A stretch of DNA of 64,000 nucleotides from Streptomyces sp. NBC_01304 (GTDB lineage Bacteria; Actinomycetota; Actinomycetes; Streptomycetales; Streptomycetaceae), in contig NZ_CP109055.1 in assembly GCF_035975855.1 (NCBI RefSeq), forward strand, positions 5,332,001-5,396,000, read 5' to 3'. Below are positions 34,332 to 42,564 of this stretch, in pieces. Under the pieces are notes generated by a model, which had not been told where the DNA came from, made no database searches, and saw only the letters and a program-made list of their open reading frames with translations. The first letter of the stretch is position 1, and each line of letters begins with the position of its first letter. The translations under genes were made by a program, and so were the position numbers.

Positions 34332-35195
34332 TCACCAGGCCAGTTGGGCGATCTCCTCCGCCACCACGGCGCAGGCGTCGGCGGCCGGGTCGATGAGCGG
34401 GAAGTGCCCGACATTCTCGAGGAGGGTCAGGCCCACCACCTCGCCGGCCTTCGCGGCCGCGTCGGCGTAGGCCTCGGCGACGGCCGCGGGCACGACGAGG
34501 TCGGTGCGACCGTGGACGACGGTCGTGGCGATGCCGGTGGGGAGCAGCGCGGAGGGGTCGGCGTAGGCCCGGCGCTCCTCGAACTTCGCCCGCCCGCCGA
34601 GGAGTTGGACACTCGCCCCGGAGCAGACCTCCAGCTCGTCCGCCGTCGCGAAGTCGGCGATGGGGGCGAGCGCGACGACGCCCCTGAGCCGGGGGGCGCG
34701 CGGCAGGTGCCAGGGCGAGTCCTCGGGGAGCACGTGGCGGGCGGCGGCCCAGAGGGCGAGGTGGCCGCCGGCGGAGTGTCCGGTGACGACGGTCCGGGTG
34801 GGGTCCGCCTGCGGCAGGGCTTCGCGTACGAGGTCCGGGAGCGCGTCCATCGCTGCCGCGATGTCGTCGAAGGTCTCGGGCCAGCGGCCGGCGACGGGAC
34901 CCTCGGCGCCCTGGTGCGGGAGTGAACTGCCCCTGCGGTACTCGACGTTGGCCACGGCGAGGTTCTGGCGGGCGAGGAAGTCGGCGAAGGGGGTGATGTG
35001 GTGGCGGTCGTAGGGGGACCGCCATGCACCGCCGTGCAGGAGGATCACCAGGGGTGCGGGGCCCTCGGTGGCGCGGGGCCGGTAGAAGTCGACCACCTGG
35101 TCGGGGTGTTCGCCGTACGCGGCGGTGGCGTCGGGCTCGACGGCGGGGTGCCCGAAGGCCGAGGCTTCCTCGGCGGCGGCGTCCTCGTCCGGCAT
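34332..35195 (-). CDS. Alpha/beta hydrolase, candidate arylformamidase
   Basis: The 287-residue esterase-fold protein has the oxyanion motif HGGAW (~54-58), nucleophile elbow VTGHSAGGHLAL (Ser ~119), and a C-terminal Asp/His region (HGRTDLVVP...NVGHFPLID). The HGGxW form is shared with kynurenine formamidases. It precedes the NmrA-like gene and follows kynU on the same strand, so it may hydrolyse N-formylkynurenine between tryptophan dioxygenase and kynureninase. That role is inferred from context; a general esterase is the alternative. Confidence 0.8.
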   Translation of the reverse strand: MPDEDAAAEEASAFGHPAVEPDATAAYGEHPDQVVDFYRPRATEGPAPLVILLHGGAWRSPYDRHHITPFADFLARQNLAVANVEYRRGSSLPHQGAEGPVAGRWPETFDDIAAAMDALPDLVREALPQADPTRTVVTGHSAGGHLALWAAARHVLPEDSPWHLPRAPRLRGVVALAPIADFATADELEVCSGASVQLLGGRAKFEERRAYADPSALLPTGIATTVVHGRTDLVVPAAVAEAYADAAAKAGEVVGLTLLENVGHFPLIDPAADACAVVAEEIAQLAW

Positions 35196-35239
35196 GGTTC
35201 TGGTGTGCCTTTCTGTGGGCGGGTCGTTGCGGTCAGAAA

Positions 35240-35352
35240 TTGTCCCCTACCCGCCCCTTCCCGAAATCCTGCGGAGCCTTCCGCCCTCCGGGCGGTGTCC
35301 TCAAGCGCCGGACGGGCTGATGAATCAGCCCGTCCGGCGCTTGAGAGCAAAA
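35240..35352. repeat. Intergenic palindromic repeat, copy F
   Basis: The copy carries the CCCCTACCCGCCCCTTCCCG head, CCGCCCTCCGGGCGG stem, TCAAGCGCCGGACGGGCTGA module and inverted module TCAGCCCGTCCGGCGCTTGA. It lies just after kynU on the minus strand and before the hydrolase gene, so it separates two genes of the same orientation. Confidence 0.8.
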
Positions 35353-35355
35353 AAC

Positions 35356-36561
35356 CTAGCCCAGCACATCCCCCAGCACCCGAGCCGCCCGCTCAACCTC
35401 CGCAAAGCCCACATACAGCGGCGTGAAGCCGAAGCGGAGGACGTCGGGGGCCCGGTAGTCCCCGATCACGCCACGGGATATCAGCGAAGCCATGACTGAC
35501 GACGCCCCGGCGCACCGCAGCGCGATCTGGCTGCCCCGAGCGGCATGATCCGAAGGGGTCAGCAACTCGACCTGCCCGGCCGGGACATGGGCCCGCACGC
35601 ACTCCAGGAAGAAGTCCGTCAACGCCAGGGACTTCGCCCGGACCGCGTCCACGGACACATCGGACCACACCCCGAGCGAGGCCTCGAGGGCAAGCATGGA
35701 CAGGATGTCCGGCGTACCGACCCGCCCCCGCAGCGCCCCCTGAGCAGGCTCGAAGCCGGGCCGCATCCCGAAGGGCTCCGCATGCGAGTTCCACCCGGGC
35801 AGCGGCGAGTCGAAGGCGGCCTGATGGCGCGCCGCCACGTACAGGTACGCGGGTGAACCGGGCCCCCCGTTCAGGTACTTGTACGTGCAGCCGACCGCGA
35901 GGTCGACCTCATGGGCGTCGAGCCCCACCGACAGGGCCCCCGCGCTGTGGCACAGGTCCCACACCGCCAGCGCACCCGCGCCGCGCACGGCAGCCGTGAT
36001 TCCCGGCAGGTCCTGCAGCCGCCCGCTGCGGTAGTCGACGTGGTTGACCAGGACCGCCGCGGTCCGCGGCCCGACCTCGTCCGGCACGGACGCGGGGTCG
36101 ACGGGCCGCAACCGGCAGCCCGTCATCCGCGCCGCCGACTCCGCGATATAGCCGTCCGTCGGGAACGTAGAAGCGTCGACAAGAATCTCGTCCCTGACCG
36201 CACCCCCCGGGCCGGCCCCCGCGAGCCGTACCGCGCCCACGACCGCCTTGAAGACGTTCACGCTGGTCGAGTCCCCGACCACGATCTGCCCGGGCGCGGC
36301 CCCGACCAGCGGCGCGATGCGGTCCCCGATCCGCTCGGGCGCCTCCCACCAGCCGGACTCCGTCCAGGAGCGGATCAGCAGCTCGCCCCACTCGTGGGCG
36401 ACGACCTCCGCGACCCGGCCGGGAACGGCACGCGGCAGCGCGCCCAGCGAGTTCCCGTCGAGGTACACCACACCCTCGTCGAGCACGAACTGCTCGCGCA
36501 GCTTGCCCAGTTCATCGGCGGCGTCCAGCGCCGCGGCCCGCGCGGCAAGCGACTCAGACAT
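35356..36561 (-). CDS. kynU: Kynureninase
   Basis: This 401-residue PLP enzyme cleaves kynurenine to anthranilate and alanine. Hallmarks are YLDGNSLGALP at the N-terminus, VVGDSTSVNVFK for phosphate binding, VNHVDYRSG, WDLCHSAGALSVGLD with the PLP Asp, and VGCTYKYLNGGPGSPAYLY with the Schiff-base Lys. ATG 36561 (MSESLAARAAALD) is chosen; it overlaps the 3' end of the tryptophan dioxygenase gene by 8 bp, so the two are one operon. Confidence 0.96.
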   Translation of the reverse strand: MSESLAARAAALDAADELGKLREQFVLDEGVVYLDGNSLGALPRAVPGRVAEVVAHEWGELLIRSWTESGWWEAPERIGDRIAPLVGAAPGQIVVGDSTSVNVFKAVVGAVRLAGAGPGGAVRDEILVDASTFPTDGYIAESAARMTGCRLRPVDPASVPDEVGPRTAAVLVNHVDYRSGRLQDLPGITAAVRGAGALAVWDLCHSAGALSVGLDAHEVDLAVGCTYKYLNGGPGSPAYLYVAARHQAAFDSPLPGWNSHAEPFGMRPGFEPAQGALRGRVGTPDILSMLALEASLGVWSDVSVDAVRAKSLALTDFFLECVRAHVPAGQVELLTPSDHAARGSQIALRCAGASSVMASLISRGVIGDYRAPDVLRFGFTPLYVGFAEVERAARVLGDVLG

Positions 36562-37411
36562 GGCTGCGCGCCGTCCACAGCTCGGGGAAGACGTTCTTGC
36601 GGGCCCGCTTCTCCAGCCAGGCGACGCCGGCCGAACCACCGGTCCCGGCCTTGCTGCCCATCGCGCGCCGGGTGGCGACCAGGTGGTCGTTGCGCCATCG
36701 CCACACGAGCTCGCCGACGTCCGTCAACGCCTCGCCCAGGCGCAGGAGTTCGGCGGCCGGTCCCTCTGCATCCTCGGCCGCGTACAGCGAGGTCCACACC
36801 GCCTCGACCTCCGGCGACGGCTCGTACCGCAGGGAGCGGTCCCGCTCCAGGACGGCCGCCGGCACCTCGTGCCCGCGTCGTGCGAGCAGTGCGAGCACCT
36901 CGTCGTAGAGGCTCGGCTCGGCAAGGGCCTTCTCCAACTCGGCGTACACGCGCGGCGCGCCCCGGTGGGGAACCAGCATGGACGCGGACTTGTCGCCGAG
37001 CAGGAACTCCATCCGGCGGTACATCGCGGACTGGAATCCGGAGCCGTCACCGAGGGCCGCGCGGTAGGAGTTGAACTGGCCGGGGGTGAGCTGGCCGAGC
37101 GGCTTCCAGGAGGCGTTCAGCGCCTCCAGCTCACGGACGCTCCGCTTGAGCGCGGCGACCGCGACCGGGATGTCGTCCTCGCGCAGCGCGCGCGAGGCGG
37201 TCTCCCACTCGTGGACGATCACCGTGAACCACAGCTCCATCACCTGGGTCGTCACCAGGAAGACCATCTCGCCCGGGTCGTCCGAGCGGAGGTGCTGAAG
37301 GTGGGTGAGGACATCGGCCTGTACGTAGTCCTCGTACGGCGTGGTGCCTGCGAAGTCGAGATGCGGGCTGTCAGGGGTCTCCTGATCGTGGATCTCCGCC
37401 TCGTGGGACAT
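36554..37411 (-). CDS. kynA: Tryptophan 2,3-dioxygenase
   Basis: The 285-residue heme enzyme opens the indole ring of L-tryptophan to N-formylkynurenine. Family signatures are YEDYVQADVLTHLQ, VMELWFTVIVHEWE, MYRRMEFLLGDKS and VWRWRNDHLVATRR followed by TGGSAG, which contacts the substrate. ATG 37411 (MSHEAEIHDQ) is preferred to the longer open frame. It is upstream of, and overlaps, kynU. Together they lead to anthranilate, which can feed secondary metabolites or recycling. Confidence 0.96.
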   Translation of the reverse strand: MSHEAEIHDQETPDSPHLDFAGTTPYEDYVQADVLTHLQHLRSDDPGEMVFLVTTQVMELWFTVIVHEWETASRALREDDIPVAVAALKRSVRELEALNASWKPLGQLTPGQFNSYRAALGDGSGFQSAMYRRMEFLLGDKSASMLVPHRGAPRVYAELEKALAEPSLYDEVLALLARRGHEVPAAVLERDRSLRYEPSPEVEAVWTSLYAAEDAEGPAAELLRLGEALTDVGELVWRWRNDHLVATRRAMGSKAGTGGSAGVAWLEKRARKNVFPELWTARSHV

Positions 37412-37518
37412 CGCTGTCTCCTTGGTCCTGCTACGGGTAGCGGTCCGCCCCTGCCGATGCCGGCACGGGGGCCCCGGTCCCCACCGGCATCCTCCGCAAT
37501 CGTCCCCCGATACGGCAA

Positions 37519-37549
37519 GACCTGCCTGGTCACAGTGACGAGGCAGGTC
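37519..37549. terminator. Dyad downstream of the DUF3151 gene
   Basis: GACCTGCCT (37519-37527) and AGGCAGGTC (37541-37549) flank a nested GTCAC-A-GTGAC dyad, giving an almost perfect 31-bp palindrome. It follows the DUF3151 stop and precedes the tryptophan dioxygenase start by ~110 bp on the same strand. It may be a terminator or an operator for the kyn operon. Confidence 0.6.
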
Positions 37550-37584
37550 CTGTCGTACGTCAGCCCGTACGTCAGCCGGGAGGC

Positions 37585-37998
37585 CTAGCCCAGGGTCTGG
37601 GCCGCAGTCTCGGAGGAGTCCCGCAGGAAGCCGGCGCAGCGCTCGTACTCCTCCTGCTCGCCGATCGACTGCGCGGCGCGGGCGAGGGCGTGCAGGGCCC
37701 GCAGGAAGCCGCGGTTCGGCTCGTGCTCCCACGGCACGGGGCCGTGGCCCTTCCAGCCGGAGCGGCGCAGGGAGTCCAGGCCGCGGTGGTAGCCGGTGCG
37801 GGCGTACGCGTACGACTCGACGACGCTGCCGCGCTCGAAGGCCTCGTCGGCGAGCTGGGCCCAGGCGAGCGAGGACGCGGGGTACTTCGCGGCGACATCG
37901 GCGGACGCCGTGCCGTTCGCGAGGAGCTCGCGGGGCTCGGGGTCGTCGGGCAGGTGGGTCGGGGGCGGTCCCCCGAGCAGATCCTTGTGAATGGCCAT
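37585..37998 (-). CDS. DUF3151 family protein
   Basis: This small soluble 137-residue protein opens MAIHKDLLGGPPPTHLPDD and has a TPR-like helical pattern (AKYPASSLAWAQLADEAFE, ESYAYARTGYHRGLDSLRRS). This matches the actinobacterial DUF3151 family usually found near fba. Function is unknown. No membrane segment or catalytic motif is seen. A hairpin follows the stop. Confidence 0.88.
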   Translation of the reverse strand: MAIHKDLLGGPPPTHLPDDPEPRELLANGTASADVAAKYPASSLAWAQLADEAFERGSVVESYAYARTGYHRGLDSLRRSGWKGHGPVPWEHEPNRGFLRALHALARAAQSIGEQEEYERCAGFLRDSSETAAQTLG

Positions 37999-38057
37999 GG
38001 GGTCAAGTCTGCGGCATGGGGTGGGGGCGGTGGCGATGCGGTCCAGTGCTCCGAAAG

Positions 38058-38101
38058 AGTATGCACCGGAGTATGCAGATCAGTACGCTTACAGGTATGA
38101 C
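38058..38101 (+). promoter_or_regulatory. Phased operator repeats of the toxin-antitoxin operon
   Basis: AGTATGCA (38058), AGTATGCA (38070), AGTACGCT (38082) and GGTATGAC (38094) begin exactly 12 bp apart, the last overlapping the antitoxin start codon. Such phased short repeats are typical of sites bound by ribbon-helix-helix antitoxins. Confidence 0.65.
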
Positions 38102-38330
38102 CGCTACGACGAGGATCACCGTATCGTTGCCCACCGACATACTGGCCGCGATCAAGGCGGAGGCCGGCGGGAACGTCTCCGCGTACACGGCCAAGGCGCT
38201 CCAGGCCCAGGCCGTCAGGGACGCGGCCAACCGGCTCGCGAAGTGGCAGGCCCGCCAGACAGGCATGGTCGAGGACCTGCAGGCCCTCGCGTTCGACGCG
38301 CTCGATGAACTGCCCGGCGGTGAGCAATGA
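38097..38330 (+). CDS. Ribbon-helix-helix-type antitoxin
   Basis: The 77-residue protein begins MTATTRITVSLPTDILAAIK, the beta-strand and first helix of a CopG/MetJ-type DNA-binding domain. Its C-terminal half (LAKWQARQTGMVEDLQALAF) would wrap the toxin. It overlaps the MazF-like gene by 4 bp (ATGA). No Shine-Dalgarno is obvious at this ATG. Four 12-bp-phased repeats lie over its promoter and start, consistent with autorepression by the antitoxin or complex. Confidence 0.85.
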   Translation: MTATTRITVSLPTDILAAIKAEAGGNVSAYTAKALQAQAVRDAANRLAKWQARQTGMVEDLQALAFDALDELPGGEQ

Positions 38331-38662
38331 GCTCAGCCCCTCCACCGCGGCGAGGACAGATCTGGAGCGCCGTCACACCCCGCGGCCGCACGCACACCTT
38401 TCTGGTCCTGCAGGCGGATGCGGCCATGGCCGCATACCCGCTCACCGTGGTCACGGCGGTCTGCGACACGTCCGGAACCGCGCCGGACACGTTGCTCTCC
38501 GCCCCGATCACCGCACCGGTCGCCGCAACCGTCATCGGCACGCAGCTCCACACGATGACGGTTTCGTTCCTCACCTCGGGCAAGTACCTCGGGATCATCC
38601 CTGACGCGGAGATGGAAGCCGTCTCTCGCGCCGTCCGGCTTTCACTCGACCTGTCGGACTGA
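38327..38662 (+). CDS. MazF/PemK-like toxin
   Basis: This 111-residue beta-barrel protein opens with PRRGQIWSAVTPRGRTHTFLVLQ, the RGdIwwv-like strand of MazF/PemK/CcdB-fold endoribonucleases, but the match is divergent. The PLTVVTAV strand and the C-terminal ISP helix-like segment are present. It is downstream of and coupled to the RHH antitoxin. Expected activity is mRNA cleavage or gyrase inhibition; which one cannot be told. A strong terminator follows, shared with fba. Confidence 0.75.
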   Translation: MSSAPPPRRGQIWSAVTPRGRTHTFLVLQADAAMAAYPLTVVTAVCDTSGTAPDTLLSAPITAPVAATVIGTQLHTMTVSFLTSGKYLGIIPDAEMEAVSRAVRLSLDLSD

Positions 38663-38702
38663 ACCCACCCTCCCCGGCCAGGCTTGGAGCGCAGCACAGG
38701 CC

Positions 38703-38741
38703 GAAGGGCCCGAGTTCTCGTGCGGAGAACCCGGGCCCTTC
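38703..38741. terminator. Bidirectional terminator between toxin and fba
   Basis: GAAGGGCCCGAGTTCTC (38703-38719) pairs with GAGAACCCGGGCCCTTC (38725-38741), a 17-bp stem with one mismatch and a 5-nt loop, followed by AAAAA on the plus strand. It lies between convergent genes. Confidence 0.85.
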
Positions 38742-38792
38742 AAAAACCTCAGTGCAAACCCTCAGTGCAGGTCAACAACCCTGCACGCGGGG

Positions 38793-39815
38793 TTACTTGA
38801 TCTTCGTGCCCGTCGAACGCAGCGCGCCACAGGCCTCGACCACACGCGCGGCCATGCCGGCCTCGGCGGCCTTGCCCCAGGTGCGGGGGTCGTACAGGGA
38901 CTTGGTGCCGACCTCGCCGTCGACCTTCAGAACGCCGTCGTAGTTCTTGAACATGTGGTCCACGACCGGACGCGTGAAGGCGTACTGCATGTCGGTGTCG
39001 AGGTTCTGCTTCACGACGCCGTACTCGAGGGCGGTGTGGATCTCCTCGAGGGTGGAGCCGGAGCCGCCGTGGAAGACGAAGTCGAACGGCGAGGTCTTGC
39101 CGAACTTCGCGCCGACGCCCTCCTGCAGCTCCTTGAGCAGCTCGGGCTTGAGGACGACGTTGCCCGGCTTGTAGACGCCGTGCACGTTGCCGAAGGAGGC
39201 GGCGAGCAGGTAGCGGCCCTTCTCGCCCAGGCCCATGGCCTCGGCGGTGCGGATCGCGTCGTCGACGGTGGTGTAGAGGTTGTCGTTGATCTCGTGCGAG
39301 ACGCCGTCCTCCTCACCGCCGGTCGGGGTGATCTCGATCTCGAGGATGATCTTCGCGGCGGCGGCCTTGGCGAGCAGCTCCTGGCCGATGGCCAGGTTGT
39401 CGGCGAGGGTCTCGGCGGAGCCGTCCCACATGTGCGACTGGAAGAGCGGGTTCTCGCCCTTGGCGACGCGCTCGGCGGAGATGTCCAGGAGCGGGCGGAC
39501 GTAGGTGTCCAGCTTGCCCTTGGGGCAGTGGTCCGTGTGCAGCGCGACGGTGATGTCGTACTTCTTGGCCACGATGTGCGCGAACTCGGCGAGGGCTACG
39601 GCGCCGGTCACCATGTCCTTGGAGTGCTGGCCGCCCAGGAACTCGGCGCCACCGGTGGACATCTGGATGATGCCGTCGCTCTCGGCCTCCGCGAGGCCGC
39701 GCAGGGCGGCGTGCAGCGTCTGCGAGGAGGTCACGTTGATCGCCGGGTAGGCAAACTTGCCTGCCTTCGCCCGGTCGAGCATCTCGTTGTAGACCTCGGG
39801 GGTTGCGATGGGCAT
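38793..39815 (-). CDS. fba: Class II fructose-bisphosphate aldolase
   Basis: This 340-residue zinc enzyme of glycolysis and gluconeogenesis opens MPIATPEVYNEML. Metal and catalytic motifs visible are VALHTDHCPKGKLD (metal His and catalytic Asp), EIEITPTGGEEDGV, FGNVHGVYKPGNVVL and FVFHGGSGST. Length and motifs match the long (class IIa) type of actinobacteria. It stands alone with its own terminator; pyrE lies ~210 bp upstream on the same strand. Confidence 0.97.
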   Translation of the reverse strand: MPIATPEVYNEMLDRAKAGKFAYPAINVTSSQTLHAALRGLAEAESDGIIQMSTGGAEFLGGQHSKDMVTGAVALAEFAHIVAKKYDITVALHTDHCPKGKLDTYVRPLLDISAERVAKGENPLFQSHMWDGSAETLADNLAIGQELLAKAAAAKIILEIEITPTGGEEDGVSHEINDNLYTTVDDAIRTAEAMGLGEKGRYLLAASFGNVHGVYKPGNVVLKPELLKELQEGVGAKFGKTSPFDFVFHGGSGSTLEEIHTALEYGVVKQNLDTDMQYAFTRPVVDHMFKNYDGVLKVDGEVGTKSLYDPRTWGKAAEAGMAARVVEACGALRSTGTKIK

Positions 39816-40028
39816 CTGTCCGCTCCTTGATGTGCGCGGTGTGGGTGGCTTGGCCCTGACCTGAGGGCCGCCTCACTGAGGGGGCGACGACATCGTCGCC
39901 CCCATCCTTCCAGACTTGGGCCAGTGCTCCAGTCGGCAGGCAGCGGACATCTCGGGACGTAGGTCCCGAGGGTCCGCCTACCGGTCACCGTGCGTGATAA
40001 CGGCACCGCGCTCAACGAGGGGCGACCG

Positions 40029-40580
40029 TCAGTCGAGGCCCAGCTCGTCCTTGGAGAACGCGAAGACGTACGGCACCCCGGCACCCTCAGTGATCTTCTC
40101 GGCGGCACCGGTGGCACGGTCCACGATCGTGGCGACGCCCACGACCTCGGCGCCGGCCTCCCGGACGGCCTCGACGGCGGTCAGCGGGGAGCCACCCGTG
40201 GTGGAGGTGTCCTCGACGACCAGGACACGGCGGCCCTTGATGTCGGGCCCCTCCACCCGGCGCTGCATGCCGTGCGCCTTGGCCTCCTTGCGCACGACGA
40301 AGGCGTCCAGGCGCTTTCCGCGGGCGGCGGAGGCGTGCAGCATCGAGGCGGCGACGGGGTCGGCACCCATGGTCAGCCCGCCCACGGCGTCGAAGTCGAG
40401 GTCCGCGGTCAGGTCGAGGAGCACCTGCCCGACGAGCGGTGCGGCCTCTCCGTCCAGGGTGACGCGGCGCAGGTCGACGTAGTAGTCGGCCTCCAGACCG
40501 GAGGAGAGGGTCACCTTGCCGTGGACCACGGCCTTGTCCTTGATCTGCTGCAGCAGCCGGCTGCGTACGTCGTCGCTCAT
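40029..40580 (-). CDS. pyrE: Orotate phosphoribosyltransferase
   Basis: The 183-residue enzyme converts orotate and PRPP to OMP in pyrimidine synthesis. The PRPP loop VLVVEDTSTTGGSPLTAV is diagnostic, with GKVTLSSGLEADYYVDLRR at the N-terminus and RKEAKAHG for pyrophosphate binding. ATG 40580 (MSDDVRSRLLQQ) is chosen; the longer open frame would run into a 120-bp inverted-repeat element immediately upstream. Isolated from other pyr genes. Confidence 0.95.
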   Translation of the reverse strand: MSDDVRSRLLQQIKDKAVVHGKVTLSSGLEADYYVDLRRVTLDGEAAPLVGQVLLDLTADLDFDAVGGLTMGADPVAASMLHASAARGKRLDAFVVRKEAKAHGMQRRVEGPDIKGRRVLVVEDTSTTGGSPLTAVEAVREAGAEVVGVATIVDRATGAAEKITEGAGVPYVFAFSKDELGLD

Positions 40581-40592
40581 GCCCGCCAGCTT

Positions 40593-40712
40593 AGAGCCAG
40601 TTTCCGAACCCCCGTCGTCCGCGCGGAGCGCGGGCGCAGCGGCGTTCGGTGCGTGCGATCGGTGTGCGGCATCGGGCGTCGGGGCGCAGGCGGGGGTTCG
40701 GAAACTGGCTCT
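40593..40712. repeat. 120-bp element bounded by 21-bp perfect inverted repeats
   Basis: AGAGCCAGTTTCCGAACCCC plus one C (40593-40613) is mirrored exactly at 40692-40712, enclosing 78 bp of GC-rich, G/C-skewed sequence. It fills the gap between pyrE and the aldose epimerase gene. No target-site duplication is obvious at the flanks. It could be a small mobile-element relic (MITE-like) or a regulatory stem in the pyrE leader. Confidence 0.8.
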
Positions 40713-40725
40713 CAATTGCGGGCGG

Positions 40726-41523
40726 TCACGGGGTTCGCCACGTCCAGGTCATCGCGGCTTCCAGAGGTTCGATGGGGGTGACCAGGCGCGGCAGGGTGTT
40801 CAGGCCGTTCGGCGGGCCGGACTGGGGCTCCACGCAGACCGCCTCGGGCTGCTCGTCGTAGATCACGACCCAGGGTTCGCGGGAGGTGACCTTCAGCTCC
40901 AGCTCGCCGGGCCAGGTCAGCGTCACGTCCACGCCGTCGGGCATGCCGAAGCAGTCGTCCCAGGGGCCTTCCTTCGGGGCGATGCGCTTGCCGGTCGGCA
41001 GGTGATTGCTGCCCCGCTCCTCCTGCCACTCCGCGTCGAAGGCGATCCGCACTTCCTCGCCGCCCTCGCTGAGGGTGCGCAGGAACCAGGGGTGCCAGCC
41101 TGCCTGCGCCGGGAAGGAGTCGGCGTACGTCTCGATCCCGATCCGGACGGTGAGGCGGTCCTCGGCCAGCTCGAAGACCTGCGTGACCCGGGCCTCGTAC
41201 GGCCAGGGCTCCTTCAGGTCGTACGTGAACGTCGCCTCGCCCGCGCCGAGGGTCGCGCGGCGCCAGGGCTGGTCGCGGACGGTGCCGTGGATGGCGTGCG
41301 GGGGGTTGTTGACCGGGAGCTGATGCTCCACGGCCCCGTTCCGGAACCGCCCGTTCTCGGTGCGCCCGCACCAGGGGACCATGGGGAAGCTGCCGAAGTG
41401 ATCCCCTTGCCGCAGCACCTCTTTGCCGCCGATTCTCAGTCCGGCGATGCGGCATCCATTGCCGCCGTCGATGGTGAGCTCGGCGTTGCCGGCGGTGAGC
41501 GTGGTGAGGTCGTGTGTGGTCAC
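40726..41523 (-). CDS. Aldose 1-epimerase family protein
   Basis: This 265-residue GalM-like beta-sandwich protein starts at GTG 41523 (MTTHDLTTLTAGNAELTID); a longer open frame would translate an intergenic repeat and is rejected. Visible motifs include PMVPWCGRTENGRF (substrate Arg), NPPHAIHGTVRDQPW (catalytic His) and AGWHPWFLRTL. It probably interconverts hexose anomers or a hexose phosphate; specificity is not clear. pyrE lies downstream beyond a 120-bp repeat element. Confidence 0.87.
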   Translation of the reverse strand: MTTHDLTTLTAGNAELTIDGGNGCRIAGLRIGGKEVLRQGDHFGSFPMVPWCGRTENGRFRNGAVEHQLPVNNPPHAIHGTVRDQPWRRATLGAGEATFTYDLKEPWPYEARVTQVFELAEDRLTVRIGIETYADSFPAQAGWHPWFLRTLSEGGEEVRIAFDAEWQEERGSNHLPTGKRIAPKEGPWDDCFGMPDGVDVTLTWPGELELKVTSREPWVVIYDEQPEAVCVEPQSGPPNGLNTLPRLVTPIEPLEAAMTWTWRTP

Positions 41524-41543
41524 ACGTCCGACCCTATTCCCCC

Positions 41544-41639
41544 ACCCCTCAAACGCCGGACGGGCTGATAAATCAGCCCGTCCGGCGTTTGAGGACACAG
41601 CTCCGCAGGATTTCGGGAAGGGGCGGGGAGGGGAAGAAA
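41544..41639. repeat. Intergenic palindromic repeat, copy G
   Basis: TCAAACGCCGGACGGGCTGA is followed by inverted TCAGCCCGTCCGGCGTTTGA, then GGATTTCGGGAAGGGGCGGG. It lies immediately after the CoxG-like gene on the minus strand and before the epimerase. Confidence 0.8.
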
Positions 41640-42467
41640 TCACTTACGACGCCGCAAGACCCGCCCCACCACGATCGCCGAGGCAAGAACGAGAGCCGCA
41701 GCAGGCGCGGCCCACCGCAAGGTGTCCTGCGTGGTGAGAGCCGAAGGCGCCGGCACCGGCGCGTACCGCCCGCGCGGCGGCGCATGATCGACCTCCTCCG
41801 CGCTCCGCCCGATCATCGTCCGCCGCGCATGCGCAGCCTCCACGGGCGGCTCCCCGAAGACGACCTCGGGCCCGTCCTCCCCGAAGGCATCGAGCGCGGA
41901 AGGCGGAATCTCCGTATCGAAGACAGAAGGCGCGACCGGCTCGGGGTCGGCCACCGGCTCCGGCTCGGGAGCCGGCTCGGCAACCACCTCGGGCTCCACC
42001 GAACCCGAACCCGAACCCGAAGCGGCAGCGGCACCGGAAGCCGCGACCTTCCCCAGCCCCTCCCCCACCCGCCCCAGCAACCGCCGCACGGACGAATCCA
42101 CCGCCGACGAGGGCAGCTCCGCCACCCGCCCGTCCGCCGTGGCCGTACCGGCAAAGGTGAGCATGCTGCCACCCTCGGCGGACAACACCCGCAGGGTCAG
42201 GGCGAGTTTGACGGCGCCGGCACCCCGCACCTCCGTCGCATCGCCCTCCACCGCGAACTCCCCGCCGGGGCGTTCGGTGATCCGCAGGGCCCCGCGATAG
42301 GTGATGGTGTGCCCCGCGATCCGCGCCTTCAGGCGACCGGAGAGAGGCTCGGCCCCTTCGCCGACCTCGCGCTGGAGCCCGGGGACGGCACGGGCCGCGC
42401 GGGCGGGGTCCGCCAGGACCTGCCGCAGCGAGTCGGGCTCAACGGGAACGAACACCTCAAGCTCCAT
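41640..42467 (-). CDS. CoxG/SRPBCC family membrane-anchored protein
   Basis: The 275-residue protein starts at ATG 42467 with GGGAGG upstream (MELEVFVPVEPDSLRQVL). Residues ~1-150 form a START-like SRPBCC domain of the carbon monoxide dehydrogenase subunit G type (GDATEVRGAGAVKLALTLRV). A Glu/Pro-rich linker (~165-215) leads to a single C-terminal membrane helix (~250-268) with a basic end. No CO dehydrogenase genes are present, so it is probably a membrane-tethered lipid- or ligand-binding protein of unknown role. Confidence 0.82.
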   Translation of the reverse strand: MELEVFVPVEPDSLRQVLADPARAARAVPGLQREVGEGAEPLSGRLKARIAGHTITYRGALRITERPGGEFAVEGDATEVRGAGAVKLALTLRVLSAEGGSMLTFAGTATADGRVAELPSSAVDSSVRRLLGRVGEGLGKVAASGAAAASGSGSGSVEPEVVAEPAPEPEPVADPEPVAPSVFDTEIPPSALDAFGEDGPEVVFGEPPVEAAHARRTMIGRSAEEVDHAPPRGRYAPVPAPSALTTQDTLRWAAPAAALVLASAIVVGRVLRRRK

Positions 42468-42564
42468 GCCTCCCGAGAGTAGTGGCTGCCGCACCGGCGT
42501 ACCCAGGGATTGCCCTCCCTTCGATGGCCGGATCCCGCTTGCCGCTCCACCGCGTCGCCACGGG

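Noticed and set aside
40593..40712. Intact transposon
   Set aside because: There is no coding capacity inside the 120 bp and no target-site duplication was seen; kept only as a repeat element.
40726..41643. Longer N-terminus for the aldose epimerase
   Set aside because: It would translate the intergenic palindromic repeat; GTG 41523 starts the conserved domain.
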